Positions 44,210 to 52,146 of a stretch of 64,000 nucleotides of DNA are shown one piece after another (position 1 is the first letter of the stretch; every line of letters begins with the position of its first letter). Origin of the DNA: Clostridia bacterium (GTDB lineage Bacteria > Bacillota > Clostridia > Oscillospirales > UBA644); assembly GCA_017623595.1 (NCBI GenBank), contig JAGAOU010000044.1:1-64000 (forward strand), written 5' to 3'. A program made the translations under genes and the position numbers. The notes below the pieces were generated by a model. That model was given only the letters and a program-made list of their open reading frames with translations. It did not search any database and was not told where the DNA came from.

Positions 44210-44889
44210 GATACCTTTTGATTTGTGCCATGGATTCTGAGGCCGACGGCTTTCGCGCCATGCTGTCCGATCGGGTGGATGAAGAGCTTTCGGGGATGCT
44301 TTTTTCTTCCGGTGATCTGAAGGGGATTCCCGTTACGGTGGTGAAGTGCGGCGTCGGCAAGGTCAATGCCGCCCTTTGTGCCCAGACTGCCATTCTCCGT
44401 TTCGCTCCCTCTGCCGTCATCAATGTGGGCGTCGCGGGAGGCGTGGGAAAGGGCGTTGTCACCGGGCATGTGGTGATCGCCGATGACACGATACAATATG
44501 ATTTTGATCTGACCGCCATCGGGGAAGAGGACGGGCTTGTTTCTGCCTGCGATTCTACCCTGGCTCTCGCTCTTTATTCCGCTGCCCGCACGGTGTTGCC
44601 TGAGGATCGGGTTTCCTTGGGGCGCATTGCTACGGGGGATCGGTTTGTGGGAGATTCTCTTACCGCCTCCCGGATTCGAGATCATTATAATGCCCTTGCC
44701 TGTGAAATGGAAGGGGGCGCCGTAGCTCAGGTTTGTGCCCGTTCCGGGGTTCCCTGCGGGGTGCTCCGTGCCATTTCCGACAATGCAAATGAGCATTCCG
44801 AGGTGGATTTCCCCACTTTCCTCGCTTCTGCCGTGGCAGATACGGAAAAAATTCTCTTTTCTTATTTTTCTTCTCTGAAAGTTGATTGA
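44206..44889 (+). CDS. mtnN: 5'-methylthioadenosine/S-adenosylhomocysteine nucleosidase
   Basis: The 227-residue protein has the PNP/UDP family fold: an ICAMDSEADGF opening, GVGKVNAAL, VINVGVAGGVG, IATGDRFV, CEMEGGAVAQVC (ribose-binding Met-Glu) and the catalytic Asp in RAISDNA. It cleaves MTA and SAH to adenine and a thioribose. TTG 44206 is the start, after AAGGAGG. The assignment to mtnN rather than another purine nucleosidase rests on the CEMEG and SDNA motifs. Confidence 0.88.
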   Translation: MRYLLICAMDSEADGFRAMLSDRVDEELSGMLFSSGDLKGIPVTVVKCGVGKVNAALCAQTAILRFAPSAVINVGVAGGVGKGVVTGHVVIADDTIQYDFDLTAIGEEDGLVSACDSTLALALYSAARTVLPEDRVSLGRIATGDRFVGDSLTASRIRDHYNALACEMEGGAVAQVCARSGVPCGVLRAISDNANEHSEVDFPTFLASAVADTEKILFSYFSSLKVD

Positions 44890-44891
44890 TT

Positions 44892-46487
44892 ATGGCCAAT
44901 CCTACCGAAAAACAGCCCCTTCGCCGAGGCTTTATGCTGGGGGCGCTGATTCTGTCCCTTTCGGGCTTTTTGTCCAAGCTGTGCGGCGCCATTTTTAAGA
45001 TTCCCCTTACCAATTTGGTAGGGGCCACCGCCATGGGATATTTCGGCTCGGCCTATTCCATTTACAATTTTCTTCTTGCTTTGGCAACGGCGGGAATCCC
45101 CACGGGAATTTCCACTATGATTGCCCGCTCCATTGCAAAAAGAAAATACAAGGATATTTCCGCTTTGCTGAAGATCGCCGCCTCCATTTTTGTGGTCTTC
45201 GGCGGGATTCTTACGGTGCTCGGAATGGTCTTCGCTCGCCCCCTCGCCGTTATGATGAATTCGGAAGACGCATATTGGTGCATGCTTGCCATTATGCCCG
45301 CCGTGTTCTTTATCACCGTTGTTGCCATCTTCCGCGGATTTTTCCAGGGGCATAATAATATGGTCCCCACGGCGGTATCCAATGTTATCGAAGCATCGCT
45401 GAAGCTTGTTGCGGGCTACGGTTTTGCCCTGATTTTGCATATGCAGGGGTGTTCACCTTCCCAGGTTGTTGGCGGCGCTATGGCAGGGGTCACCTTCGGC
45501 ACGGTCATCTCCGCTCTGTTTATGCTGGTTCGCTATCTGACCCGTGGGGTGTCCTATCGGTTGACGGTGGAGGATTGCCTGCATGACGAATCCACGCCCC
45601 GCAAGGAATTGACCAAAGACTTTTTGGCCATCACCTTCCCTGTGATGATCTCGTCTGTGACGGCGAATCTGATGAGTGCGCTGGATTCCTTTTTCGTGGT
45701 CAATCGCATGGAGCTTTACATGTCCAACGATGCGGCAAATCTGCGCTGGGGATGCTATAGCAGTATGGCACTGACCCTCTTTAACCTGCCGTCATTTTTC
45801 ATTATTTCCATCGGCACCAGTCTGGTGCCGTCCATCTCCATGGCCTATGCCCGCAAGGATAATCTGACGATCAAAAATACCTTGGATTCCGCCTTGAAAT
45901 ATTCCTCTATTCTGGCCTTCGGCTTTGGTTTCGGGCTCAGTTCCGTGGCAGAGGGGGCGGTTCGTCTCTTCTACGGCGGACAGTCTCAGACCGCCATTGC
46001 CATCGGCAGCCAACTTTTGGAGATCGTTTCCTTTGCGCTGATCTGTGTGGGGTTGACCAACGTCACTGCCTCCATCCTGCAGTCGGTGGGAAAGGCCCAC
46101 ATGTCCGTGATTTCCGTGGCAGTGGGTTCGGTGATCAAAACTCTGTGCACCTTTTTCCTCGTTTCCGTGGAGGAAATCAACATCAACGGTGCACCTCTTT
46201 CCACCAACATCGCTTACCCCATTATGCTCTTGATGAATCTGTATTTTATCCGAAAATATCTGGGTTACACCCCGCGAATTCTTGATATTCTCGCCAAGCC
46301 TTTGATCTGCGCCGCAGGCTGTTTTGCAGCCGTAAAAGGCGTAACCCGGCTCCTCGGAGACCTTGCAACCGCCAGATGGGCCGTTTTTCCCGAAATTATG
46401 GTAGGAATTGTTGTGTATATTGCACTAATTTTTGCCGTAAAACTGGTCACTATTTGTGAAATACGGAAAACTTTTCGGAAATCGTAA
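44892..46487 (+). CDS. MOP-superfamily flippase, SpoVB-like
   Basis: The 531-residue protein has about 14 membrane helices and matches SpoVB/MurJ-type lipid II or polysaccharide flippases: RGFMLGALILSLSGFLSKLCGAIFKIPLTNLVGATAMGYFGSAYSIYNFLLALATAGIPTGISTMIAR, and FRGFFQGHNNMVPTAVSNVIE. In a spore former, a role in spore cortex peptidoglycan is likely. ATG 44892 lies 2 nt after the mtnN stop; the ribosome-binding site is weak, suggesting coupling. Confidence 0.85.
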   Translation: MANPTEKQPLRRGFMLGALILSLSGFLSKLCGAIFKIPLTNLVGATAMGYFGSAYSIYNFLLALATAGIPTGISTMIARSIAKRKYKDISALLKIAASIFVVFGGILTVLGMVFARPLAVMMNSEDAYWCMLAIMPAVFFITVVAIFRGFFQGHNNMVPTAVSNVIEASLKLVAGYGFALILHMQGCSPSQVVGGAMAGVTFGTVISALFMLVRYLTRGVSYRLTVEDCLHDESTPRKELTKDFLAITFPVMISSVTANLMSALDSFFVVNRMELYMSNDAANLRWGCYSSMALTLFNLPSFFIISIGTSLVPSISMAYARKDNLTIKNTLDSALKYSSILAFGFGFGLSSVAEGAVRLFYGGQSQTAIAIGSQLLEIVSFALICVGLTNVTASILQSVGKAHMSVISVAVGSVIKTLCTFFLVSVEEININGAPLSTNIAYPIMLLMNLYFIRKYLGYTPRILDILAKPLICAAGCFAAVKGVTRLLGDLATARWAVFPEIMVGIVVYIALIFAVKLVTICEIRKTFRKS

Positions 46488-46495
46488 ACTCCCTC

Positions 46496-46524
46496 TTGCA
46501 AAATTGCAAAAAATAGTGTAAAAT
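46496..46524 (+). promoter_or_regulatory. Promoter upstream of hup
   Basis: TTGCAA (46496-46501), 17 nt, TAAAAT (46519-46524). Transcripts would start near 46531. Confidence 0.6.
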
Positions 46525-46533
46525 AGTATTAAC

Positions 46534-46573
46534 CCCGGTTTTCCTTGCAATCAAGCCAAAAACCGGGTTTTCC
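46534..46573 (+). terminator. Terminator-like hairpin at the start of the hup leader
   Basis: CCCGGTTTT (46534-46542) pairs with AAAACCGGG (46559-46567), followed by TTTTCC. It can end the flippase transcript, yet it lies just downstream of the hup promoter and so would open the hup mRNA. Confidence 0.6.
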
Positions 46574-46667
46574 TTCCGCATTTGTCCGACGGAGGAATTT
46601 CTTTTGTGAATTCACACCCTGAGTAGGGGCTTGAATAAATAACTTTTTCTTAAAAGGAGAAAAGAAA

Positions 46668-46943
46668 ATGAATAAGTTTGAACTGATCTCTGCCGTTGCC
46701 GCAAAGATGAACATCTCTAAGAAGGATGCTACCGAATTTTTGAACTGCACTCTGGATACCATCACCGAAACCCTCGCTGCCGGTGACAAGGTTCAGTTGG
46801 TTGGCTTTGGTAACTTCGATGTTCGTGAAAGAGCCGAAAGAGAAGGCCGCAATCCTCAGAAGCCCGAAGAAACCATTAAGATTCCCTCCACTAAGGTTCC
46901 CGTCTTCAAGGCCGGCCGTATCCTGAAGGACGCTGTGAAATAA
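46668..46943 (+). CDS. hup: DNA-binding protein HU
   Basis: The 91-residue protein has the HU/IHF fold: MNKFELISAVAAKMNISKKDATEFLNCTLDTITETLAAGDKVQLVGFGNFDVRERAEREGRNP, with the DNA-minor-groove arm GRNPQKPEETIKIP and C-terminal FKAGRILKDAVK. It bends and compacts DNA. AAAGGAGAA precedes ATG 46668. It is placed before the RqcP-like, yabP, yabQ and divIC genes, a common Firmicutes order. Confidence 0.96.
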   Translation: MNKFELISAVAAKMNISKKDATEFLNCTLDTITETLAAGDKVQLVGFGNFDVRERAEREGRNPQKPEETIKIPSTKVPVFKAGRILKDAVK

Positions 46944-46946
46944 GAA

Positions 46947-47189
46947 ATGCGTCTGGATAAGTATCTGAAGGTTTCTCGTCTGATCAAGCGGCGCACGGTG
47001 GCAAGCGATGCCTGCTCTGCGTCCCGTGTCAATGTCAACGGCAAGCCCGCAAAGCCTGCCCATGATGTGAAGGTCGGCGATATTCTGGAGATATCTCTCG
47101 GTGTTGCTCCTTTGAAGGTGGAAGTGGTTCGGGTCACCGAACACGCACAAAAGGCAGACGCCGATTCTATGTACCGAGTCATAGAGTGA
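46947..47189 (+). CDS. S4-domain RNA-binding protein, RqcP/Hsp15-like
   Basis: The 80-residue protein is a single S4 domain (MRLDKYLKVSRLIKRRTVASDACSASRVNVNGKPAKPAHDVKVGDILEI). In Firmicutes this protein (RqcP) helps tail stalled nascent chains on the 50S subunit. It starts 3 nt after hup. Confidence 0.9.
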   Translation: MRLDKYLKVSRLIKRRTVASDACSASRVNVNGKPAKPAHDVKVGDILEISLGVAPLKVEVVRVTEHAQKADADSMYRVIE

Positions 47190-47232
47190 GCCTCTTCCTC
47201 ATATCCTTATAGGGTAGAGGGGTGATTCATCT

Positions 47233-47493
47233 ATGACCGATACGCAAAGCATGACTCTGAAAAACCGTTCCGCCCTTTCGGTCACGGGCGTGACCGAGGT
47301 CTTCGGTTTTGACGATTCTTCCGTTTCCATGGCAACGTCCCTGGGCGATCTTCTTGTGAAGGGGAAAACCCTGCGGATTTCCCGCTTGTCCCTTGATGTC
47401 GGCGAGATTGAGATTGAGGGAACCGTGGATTGCGTGGAATACACAAAGTTGAGACGTAATAAGGAATCCTTCCTCACCCGTATTTTTAAGTAA
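47233..47493 (+). CDS. yabP: Sporulation protein YabP
   Basis: The 86-residue protein matches YabP (LKNRSALSVTGVTEVFGFDDSSVSMATSLGDLLVKGKTLRISRLSLDVGEIEIEGTVD). In B. subtilis it is needed for sporulation and acts with YabQ in the mother cell. Gene order with the S4 gene and yabQ is conserved. Confidence 0.9.
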   Translation: MTDTQSMTLKNRSALSVTGVTEVFGFDDSSVSMATSLGDLLVKGKTLRISRLSLDVGEIEIEGTVDCVEYTKLRRNKESFLTRIFK

Positions 47494-47507
47494 GGGGGCG
47501 GGTGAGG

Positions 47508-47915
47508 ATGGTTCTTTCCAATTCCCAACAGGCTACGGTGTTGCTGTTGTCCTTGTTGTTCGGAATGGGGTTGGGTGCCTTTTTCGATGTGTTTCGAATG
47601 GTGCGCCTCTTCGTCCGATGCTCCGCAGTGACGGTCTTTTTTCAAGATCTGTTCTGCTTCCTTACTTCCGCCCTGGCCTCCTTCTTGTTTGTTTTTGAGG
47701 TCAATGACGGTACGGTGCGGCTCTTTATTCTTGCCGCTTTTTTGATGGGAGGCCTTGCCTTCCGTCTTACCGTCGGGCAACTGTTGCTCCGTCTTTGTGC
47801 ACGGACAAAAAGCTTTTTTTTATTGCGCAAACATCGCAATACACACAAACATCAAAATCGAAAAAAGAAGAAAAAGCAGAGGGATGACAATTGCGTAAAC
47901 GAATCAAACGCTTGA
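47508..47915 (+). CDS. yabQ: Sporulation protein YabQ
   Basis: The 135-residue membrane protein has about three helices (ATVLLLSLLFGMGLGAFFDVFRMVR; FFQDLFCFLTSALASFLFVF; RLFILAAFLMGGLAFRLTVG) and a very basic tail (KHRNTHKHQNRKKKKKQRDD). ATG 47508 is chosen by its 9-nt spacing from AAGGGGG. It overlaps the next gene by 25 nt. Likely required for spore cortex formation. Confidence 0.85.
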   Translation: MVLSNSQQATVLLLSLLFGMGLGAFFDVFRMVRLFVRCSAVTVFFQDLFCFLTSALASFLFVFEVNDGTVRLFILAAFLMGGLAFRLTVGQLLLRLCARTKSFFLLRKHRNTHKHQNRKKKKKQRDDNCVNESNA

Positions 47916-48169
47916 TCCAGTTTTTTTTGATCGTTGTCTTTGCTGTCTGTTTGGTGAACTTTGTCGCTAAAAAGATCGACATTGCGGAGACCGAGGCGGA
48001 GAGCGCTCGGATTCGGGATAGGATCCGCGAACAGGAGTTGCGAAACGGAGAATTGGAAGACATTCTTTCCGACGAAAATATCGACGATTTTTACCGCAAT
48101 CTCGCAGAGGATAATCTGGGGTACGGTACTGCCGACGAGAAGATTTATCAGGATATTTCCGGGTATTAA
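47891..48169 (+). CDS. Septum formation initiator, DivIC/FtsB-like
   Basis: The 92-residue protein has a short basic N-terminus, one membrane helix (about 8-27, LIQFFLIVVFAVCLVNFVA), a coiled coil (DIAETEAESARIRDRIREQELRNGELEDIL) and a C-terminal domain ending NLGYGTADEKIYQD, typical of DivIC. It links divisome components outside the membrane. The start is TTG 47891, within the end of yabQ. Confidence 0.87.
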   Translation: MRKRIKRLIQFFLIVVFAVCLVNFVAKKIDIAETEAESARIRDRIREQELRNGELEDILSDENIDDFYRNLAEDNLGYGTADEKIYQDISGY

Positions 48170-48202
48170 GCCGGAACCCAATCAAACAATGGAAGGAGCC
48201 CG

Positions 48203-48679
48203 GTGCGGTGTTCCCTCGGATGCCGTACCGTCCGTATATTTATGGCAATTGAAGTAGGGGCTATTATTGAAGGAAAAGTAACCGGAATTGCGAAGTTCGG
48301 TGCCTTTATTGCATTGGATGAGGGCAAGTCCGGTCTTGTACATATTTCCGAGGTTTCTGCCGGTTTTGTCACCGACATTAACGAACACCTTAAGGTGGGC
48401 GATGCTGTGAAGGTTAAGGTGATCGGCATTGACGAGAAGGGACGGATTAATCTGTCTGTTCGCCAGGCACAACCTAAACCGGAACCCGCTCCCCGCCCCG
48501 CCCGTCCCCCAAGACAGGCCCCCCGCCCCGAACCTGAGGTGGATTTTGTTCCCGTCGAGCAAAAGGGTCCGGCATCCTTTGAAGATATGCTCCAGAAGTT
48601 TAAGCAGGACTCCGATTCCAAGCTTTCCGACCTGAAAGCAAAGGAAGATGGCCGCGGCCGCAAACGCTCCCGTAAATAA
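48203..48679 (+). CDS. S1 RNA-binding domain protein (YabR-like)
   Basis: The protein has one S1 domain (VGAIIEGKVTGIAKFGAFIALDEGKSGLVHISEVSAGFVTDINEHLKVGDAVKVKVIGIDEKGRINLSVRQA) followed by a Pro/Arg-rich linker and a basic tail (GRGRKRSRK). The start is unclear. GTG 48203 has AAGGAG 4 nt upstream. ATG 48242 gives the family's usual MAIEVG opening but has no ribosome-binding site. Genes of this kind follow divIC in many Firmicutes. Confidence 0.87.
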   Translation: MRCSLGCRTVRIFMAIEVGAIIEGKVTGIAKFGAFIALDEGKSGLVHISEVSAGFVTDINEHLKVGDAVKVKVIGIDEKGRINLSVRQAQPKPEPAPRPARPPRQAPRPEPEVDFVPVEQKGPASFEDMLQKFKQDSDSKLSDLKAKEDGRGRKRSRK

Positions 48680-48685
48680 AGAATC

Positions 48686-48714
48686 ACGTGCCGTTTTACG
48701 GCACGTAGTTTTTT
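48686..48714 (+). terminator. Terminator of the hup-yabP-S1 run
   Basis: A 7-bp stem (48686-48692/48700-48706) followed by T6 after AG. Confidence 0.75.
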
Positions 48715-48725
48715 GAATAAACGTA

Positions 48726-48758
48726 AAAGACCTGCAGGTGTGGTGCCTGCAGGTCTTT
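48726..48758 (-). terminator. Terminator of the HAD hydrolase gene
   Basis: A 13-bp perfect stem (48726-48738/48746-48758) just after the stop on the minus strand, followed by TTTACG. Confidence 0.75.
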
Positions 48759-48761
48759 GTG

Positions 48762-49484
48762 TCAATTTAAGTAATCTTTTAAATAGTCGCCGAGCTTGGT
48801 ATAGTCGTCGACACAGACGAAGGAGATGTCGGATTTGTAGACGGCTTCATCGTTTCCGCCGGGGCCGTAGTCGTCTCCTACGTAAACCACCTGATCGTGG
48901 GAAAGGCCGTGTTCCTTGCAATAGCGATCCAATGCATGATATTTGTCGTAGGGCTTCGGTGCCATGTCAAAGGAAGAACTTCCTCCGACAAAGACTACAT
49001 ATTCGGGGAAGTCCGACACCACGCGGTCATAGAATTTGCGGCGTTTGGAACGGTCCGGATCGAAGGCCAATTTGTCTTCGATGTCCGCTTTTGTTCCGAG
49101 AATTGCGTAGGTGATGCAGCCTGAGGGGTGATATTCCACACTATTGCCTTTGTATTCCGTATATCCATAATCCCGTCGAAGAGCATCGACGCGGGCTTCG
49201 ATGGTTGCTTTGTCGCAGGCGGTCAGGCTTTCGTTTCGCAGAATGTCAATGTCCTTTGTTTCGGAGTTGTATTCCGCATACTGCATGCCGTAGTTTCCGA
49301 TGATGTCGATGGGAAAGTGTCCCATTTGTTCAAAGATGCGTCTGCACTGGCCGGCGCCCGCCATGAGAAGCTTGTACTTCTTGGAAAGGGCTTCCAGGAT
49401 AGCCCGATTTTCGGGGGATAGAGGGGATTTGTGTTGGGTAAGGGTTCCGTCCAGGTCAAAGGCGATGAGCTTGATTTCTTTCAT
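48762..49484 (-). CDS. HAD-IIB hydrolase, phosphomannomutase/sugar-phosphatase-like
   Basis: The 240-residue protein has motif I FDLDGTLTQH, a C2-type cap (YGMQYAEYNSETKDIDILRNE), and SSSFDMAPKPYDKYHALDRYC with motif IV VYVGDDYGPGGNDEA. The overall form recalls eukaryote-type phosphomannomutases and sucrose-phosphate phosphatases. Enzyme activity cannot be decided. ATG 49484 follows GAGGAG; a longer frame to 49499 crosses that site. Confidence 0.82.
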   Translation of the reverse strand: MKEIKLIAFDLDGTLTQHKSPLSPENRAILEALSKKYKLLMAGAGQCRRIFEQMGHFPIDIIGNYGMQYAEYNSETKDIDILRNESLTACDKATIEARVDALRRDYGYTEYKGNSVEYHPSGCITYAILGTKADIEDKLAFDPDRSKRRKFYDRVVSDFPEYVVFVGGSSSFDMAPKPYDKYHALDRYCKEHGLSHDQVVYVGDDYGPGGNDEAVYKSDISFVCVDDYTKLGDYLKDYLN

Positions 49485-49534
49485 TTTTTGTCTCCTCAAG
49501 TGTGTTTTTTGTTTTACACCGTTCGTCGACTTCT

Positions 49535-49563
49535 ATTATAGCACATTTTTCAGTAAATTGCAA
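49535..49563 (-). promoter_or_regulatory. Promoter of the HAD hydrolase gene
   Basis: TTGCAA (49558-49563), 17 nt, TATAAT (49535-49540, minus). Confidence 0.65.
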
Positions 49564-49599
49564 TAGGGTTGTTAGAATTATTTTTGCTTATGAAAGGCA

Positions 49600-49681
49600 C
49601 ACGTGGGAGAGGCCAACGGACTCTCCCACGTGCCCGCCCCCGAGGGGGCGGGCACGCCCGATGCTCTGCATCGGGGCGTGC
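49600..49681. repeat. Three contiguous GC-rich hairpins 3' of spoIVA
   Basis: Back-to-back inverted repeats: 49600-49611/49621-49632 (12 bp perfect), 49632-49641/49644-49653 (10 bp) and 49652-49664/49668-49681 (13 bp with one bulge). Neighbouring stems share their edge bases, so only one fold of each pair can be complete. They begin 20 nt after the spoIVA stop on the minus strand and have no T run. Confidence 0.7.
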
Positions 49682-49701
49682 GCTCCTTCAATGGGAGTGT
49701 A

Positions 49702-51180
49702 TCAAAGAATAATGCAGATCAGTCCGCCGCTACCCTCATTTGTGATCCGTTCCAGGGTTTCCTGTAGCTTCAAGCGGGAGTCATCGGTCAGATGATTCAA
49801 CTTTGTGTGTAGCCCTTCTGTTACCAGCTCATGCAGAGACTTTCCGAAAATATTGCTGTCCCACAAGGAGTTTGGATCGCTTTCGAATTCCGCCAGCAAA
49901 TATTTGACAAGGTCCTCCGACTGCTTTTCGTTGCCCACAATGGGCGCGACCTCGGTTTCAATAGTGGCCTTAATTATGTGATAGGATGGAGCCGATGCCC
50001 GCAGTCGCACGCCGTATCGTCCGCCCTGCTTCATGATTTCGGGCTCTTCCAGGGCCAATTCCTCTACGGAGGGGGTAACTACGCCATATCCCTTCAGATT
50101 TGCTTCCGTAAAGGCTGCGGAAAACTTGTCAAACTGTGCCTTTGATCGGGACAATTCCGAGAGTACAGCGATCAGATCGCCTTCGTTTTCCACTGTAAGC
50201 CCGGTGGTTTCGCTGAGAATCTTATAGAAAAGCTCCTGCGGCAGGGCTGCATGGATGCGAACCGTCCCTTCTCCCAATTCCACGCCATCGGTGTCACATT
50301 CTGTGATGTATTCGTTTTGGCGCAGGGCATCAATCAGGCAATCCGTATCACGGATTTTTTTCAGGGAGCGTCCCGTTTCGCAGATCCGGTTCAGGATGGC
50401 CCGGCGTACCGGGTGATCTTCCTCCAGATAGTTGATCCATGCGGGCATTTTTATACCGATACGACGGATGGGAAACTCAAAGAGAATCTGTTCCAGAATA
50501 CGTCGCACTGTCTTTTCAGACAGATTCATGCAGTCTACGGGAATGACGGGGACTCCGTATTTTTCCTTCATTCCGTTGCAGAGTTCCCCCGTTTCCACCG
50601 CACGTGGTGTTGCCGTGTTCAGCAACACCACAAAGGGTTTGTCGATTTCCTTCAACTCATGAATGACCCGTTCCTCTGCCTCCAGATAACCCTCTCTCGG
50701 AATTTCTCCGATGGTTCCGTCCGTTGTGATGACAAGGCCGATGGTGGAATGCTCCCGTATGACCTTTTGCGTCCCAACTTCTGCCGCCATGTTGAAGGGG
50801 ACAGGCTCCTCAAACCAGGGGGTGCGTACCATGCGGGGCTGATCATTTTCGATATACCCCAGAGCATCGGGGACAATGTATCCCACGCAGTCGATCAGGC
50901 GCACGCGGAAGGATGCGTTTTCCTGCAGATTTACCTCCACCGCCTCATTGGGAATAAACTTCGGCTCGGTGGTCATGATGGTGCGCCCTGCGGCCGATTG
51001 TGGCATTTCGTCGGTGGCGCGGTCCTTTCCGTAGGGATCGGAAATGTTGGGAAGCACCAAGGCTTCCATGAATTTTTTGATAAATGTGGATTTTCCGGTC
51101 CGTACCGGTCCCACAACCCCGATGTAAATGTCGCCGCCCGTCCGAGCGGCAATGTCATTGTAAATGCTTGTATTTGCCAT
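49702..51180 (-). CDS. spoIVA: Stage IV sporulation protein A (spore coat ATPase)
   Basis: The 492-residue protein equals B. subtilis SpoIVA in length. It opens MANTSIYNDIAARTGGDIYIGVVGPVRTGKSTFIKKFME with Walker A GPVRTGKS (24-31). It polymerises with ATP around the forespore and forms the base of the coat. GGAGGAAG precedes ATG 51180. Presence marks a spore former. The gene stands alone, bounded by terminator-like hairpins on both sides. Confidence 0.97.
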   Translation of the reverse strand: MANTSIYNDIAARTGGDIYIGVVGPVRTGKSTFIKKFMEALVLPNISDPYGKDRATDEMPQSAAGRTIMTTEPKFIPNEAVEVNLQENASFRVRLIDCVGYIVPDALGYIENDQPRMVRTPWFEEPVPFNMAAEVGTQKVIREHSTIGLVITTDGTIGEIPREGYLEAEERVIHELKEIDKPFVVLLNTATPRAVETGELCNGMKEKYGVPVIPVDCMNLSEKTVRRILEQILFEFPIRRIGIKMPAWINYLEEDHPVRRAILNRICETGRSLKKIRDTDCLIDALRQNEYITECDTDGVELGEGTVRIHAALPQELFYKILSETTGLTVENEGDLIAVLSELSRSKAQFDKFSAAFTEANLKGYGVVTPSVEELALEEPEIMKQGGRYGVRLRASAPSYHIIKATIETEVAPIVGNEKQSEDLVKYLLAEFESDPNSLWDSNIFGKSLHELVTEGLHTKLNHLTDDSRLKLQETLERITNEGSGGLICIIL

Positions 51181-51250
51181 AGCGCTTCCTCCGTGCATCA
51201 ATTTCGTTTTGTACAAACTTATGATTCTTTCGGGGAAGATATGCAAAAAA

Positions 51251-51278
51251 AGACCGATACCACCGTCGGTATCGGTCT
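51251..51278 (-). terminator. Terminator of the glycerophosphodiesterase operon
   Basis: An 11-bp perfect stem followed on the minus strand by T7. Confidence 0.85.
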
Positions 51279-51295
51279 TGAATGTTGTGAAGCTT

Positions 51296-52129
51296 TTATC
51301 TTCTTCTCTCGGTCTTCTTTAAGAAGTAGTCACAGTGGAAGAGCCAGTCGGTCTGAATAATGTCGAATCCGCGGTCTGCCATCCATCCCCAACCCTTTTC
51401 GGGGTCTTCGATGACCGAAATATCGTCGGTATGTCCTCCGCCGATGATTTCCTTGACGTTATACACAATGGAATTGGCCCAAACGGTTTTGCCTGCGGCG
51501 TGCATTTTTTCAATGTATTCTTTCGAGGCGATGGGATCTTTATCGCTACGGAACAGGCATTCGGTTCCGACCCAACGCATCTTACGGTTTTTGAACCGTT
51601 CCAGGCCGTCGTCTTCGGTCCATACCATGGGCATGAAGGGGAGATCGGGGGCATAGGTTTCGATATCGTTGAGTTGATCGTCTTTGATATAGCACTTGAT
51701 CAGAACCTGATCCTCCATACCCCGTTCCCGTACCAGCTTTGCGATGGCATCGGGGTTGCGCCAGAATTTATCCAGATTGACAATGGCCTTGCCCTTCAGC
51801 ATGTCCAGCGCCTCTTCCAGACGCATGATATTGTTGTAGGTGGGGACACTGTCGGAGTTTGCCAGCTTCAGCTGTGCCACAAAATCCGAGGGATAATTCC
51901 GAATGGAGTCATACATGCGCAGATGGATTCGTTCCATTCCGGGATGTTGAATGAACAGACGTCCATCAGAGGAGTTTTCCACGTCCAGCTCCACGATGTC
52001 CGCATCGTAATTCAACGCAACCTGAAAGGCTTCCCGAGAGTTGCAGGGTACATTTGTGCCGCAGGAGCCCCGATGGGCTGCCAGCAAAACGCCTCGCTTC
52101 TTGTTTAATTCAAGGAAAGGATTATTCAT
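51296..52129 (-). CDS. Glycerophosphodiesterase-family protein, divergent type, copy A
   Basis: The 277-residue protein keeps LLAAHRG, the ELD metal pair (ADIVELDVENSSDG) and a second His, but the usual HD is HPG (LFIQHPGME), and PENT is replaced by CNSREAF. No signal peptide. The remainder (VNLDKFW, GWGWMADRGFDIIQTDWLF) fits the GDPD barrel. It is close to the next gene in sequence and identical in length, so the two are tandem duplicates. Activity on glycerophosphodiesters is not certain. Start 52129 after GAGGG. Confidence 0.82.
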   Translation of the reverse strand: MNNPFLELNKKRGVLLAAHRGSCGTNVPCNSREAFQVALNYDADIVELDVENSSDGRLFIQHPGMERIHLRMYDSIRNYPSDFVAQLKLANSDSVPTYNNIMRLEEALDMLKGKAIVNLDKFWRNPDAIAKLVRERGMEDQVLIKCYIKDDQLNDIETYAPDLPFMPMVWTEDDGLERFKNRKMRWVGTECLFRSDKDPIASKEYIEKMHAAGKTVWANSIVYNVKEIIGGGHTDDISVIEDPEKGWGWMADRGFDIIQTDWLFHCDYFLKKTERRR

Positions 52130-52146
52130 GTGAATTCCCTCTTTTC

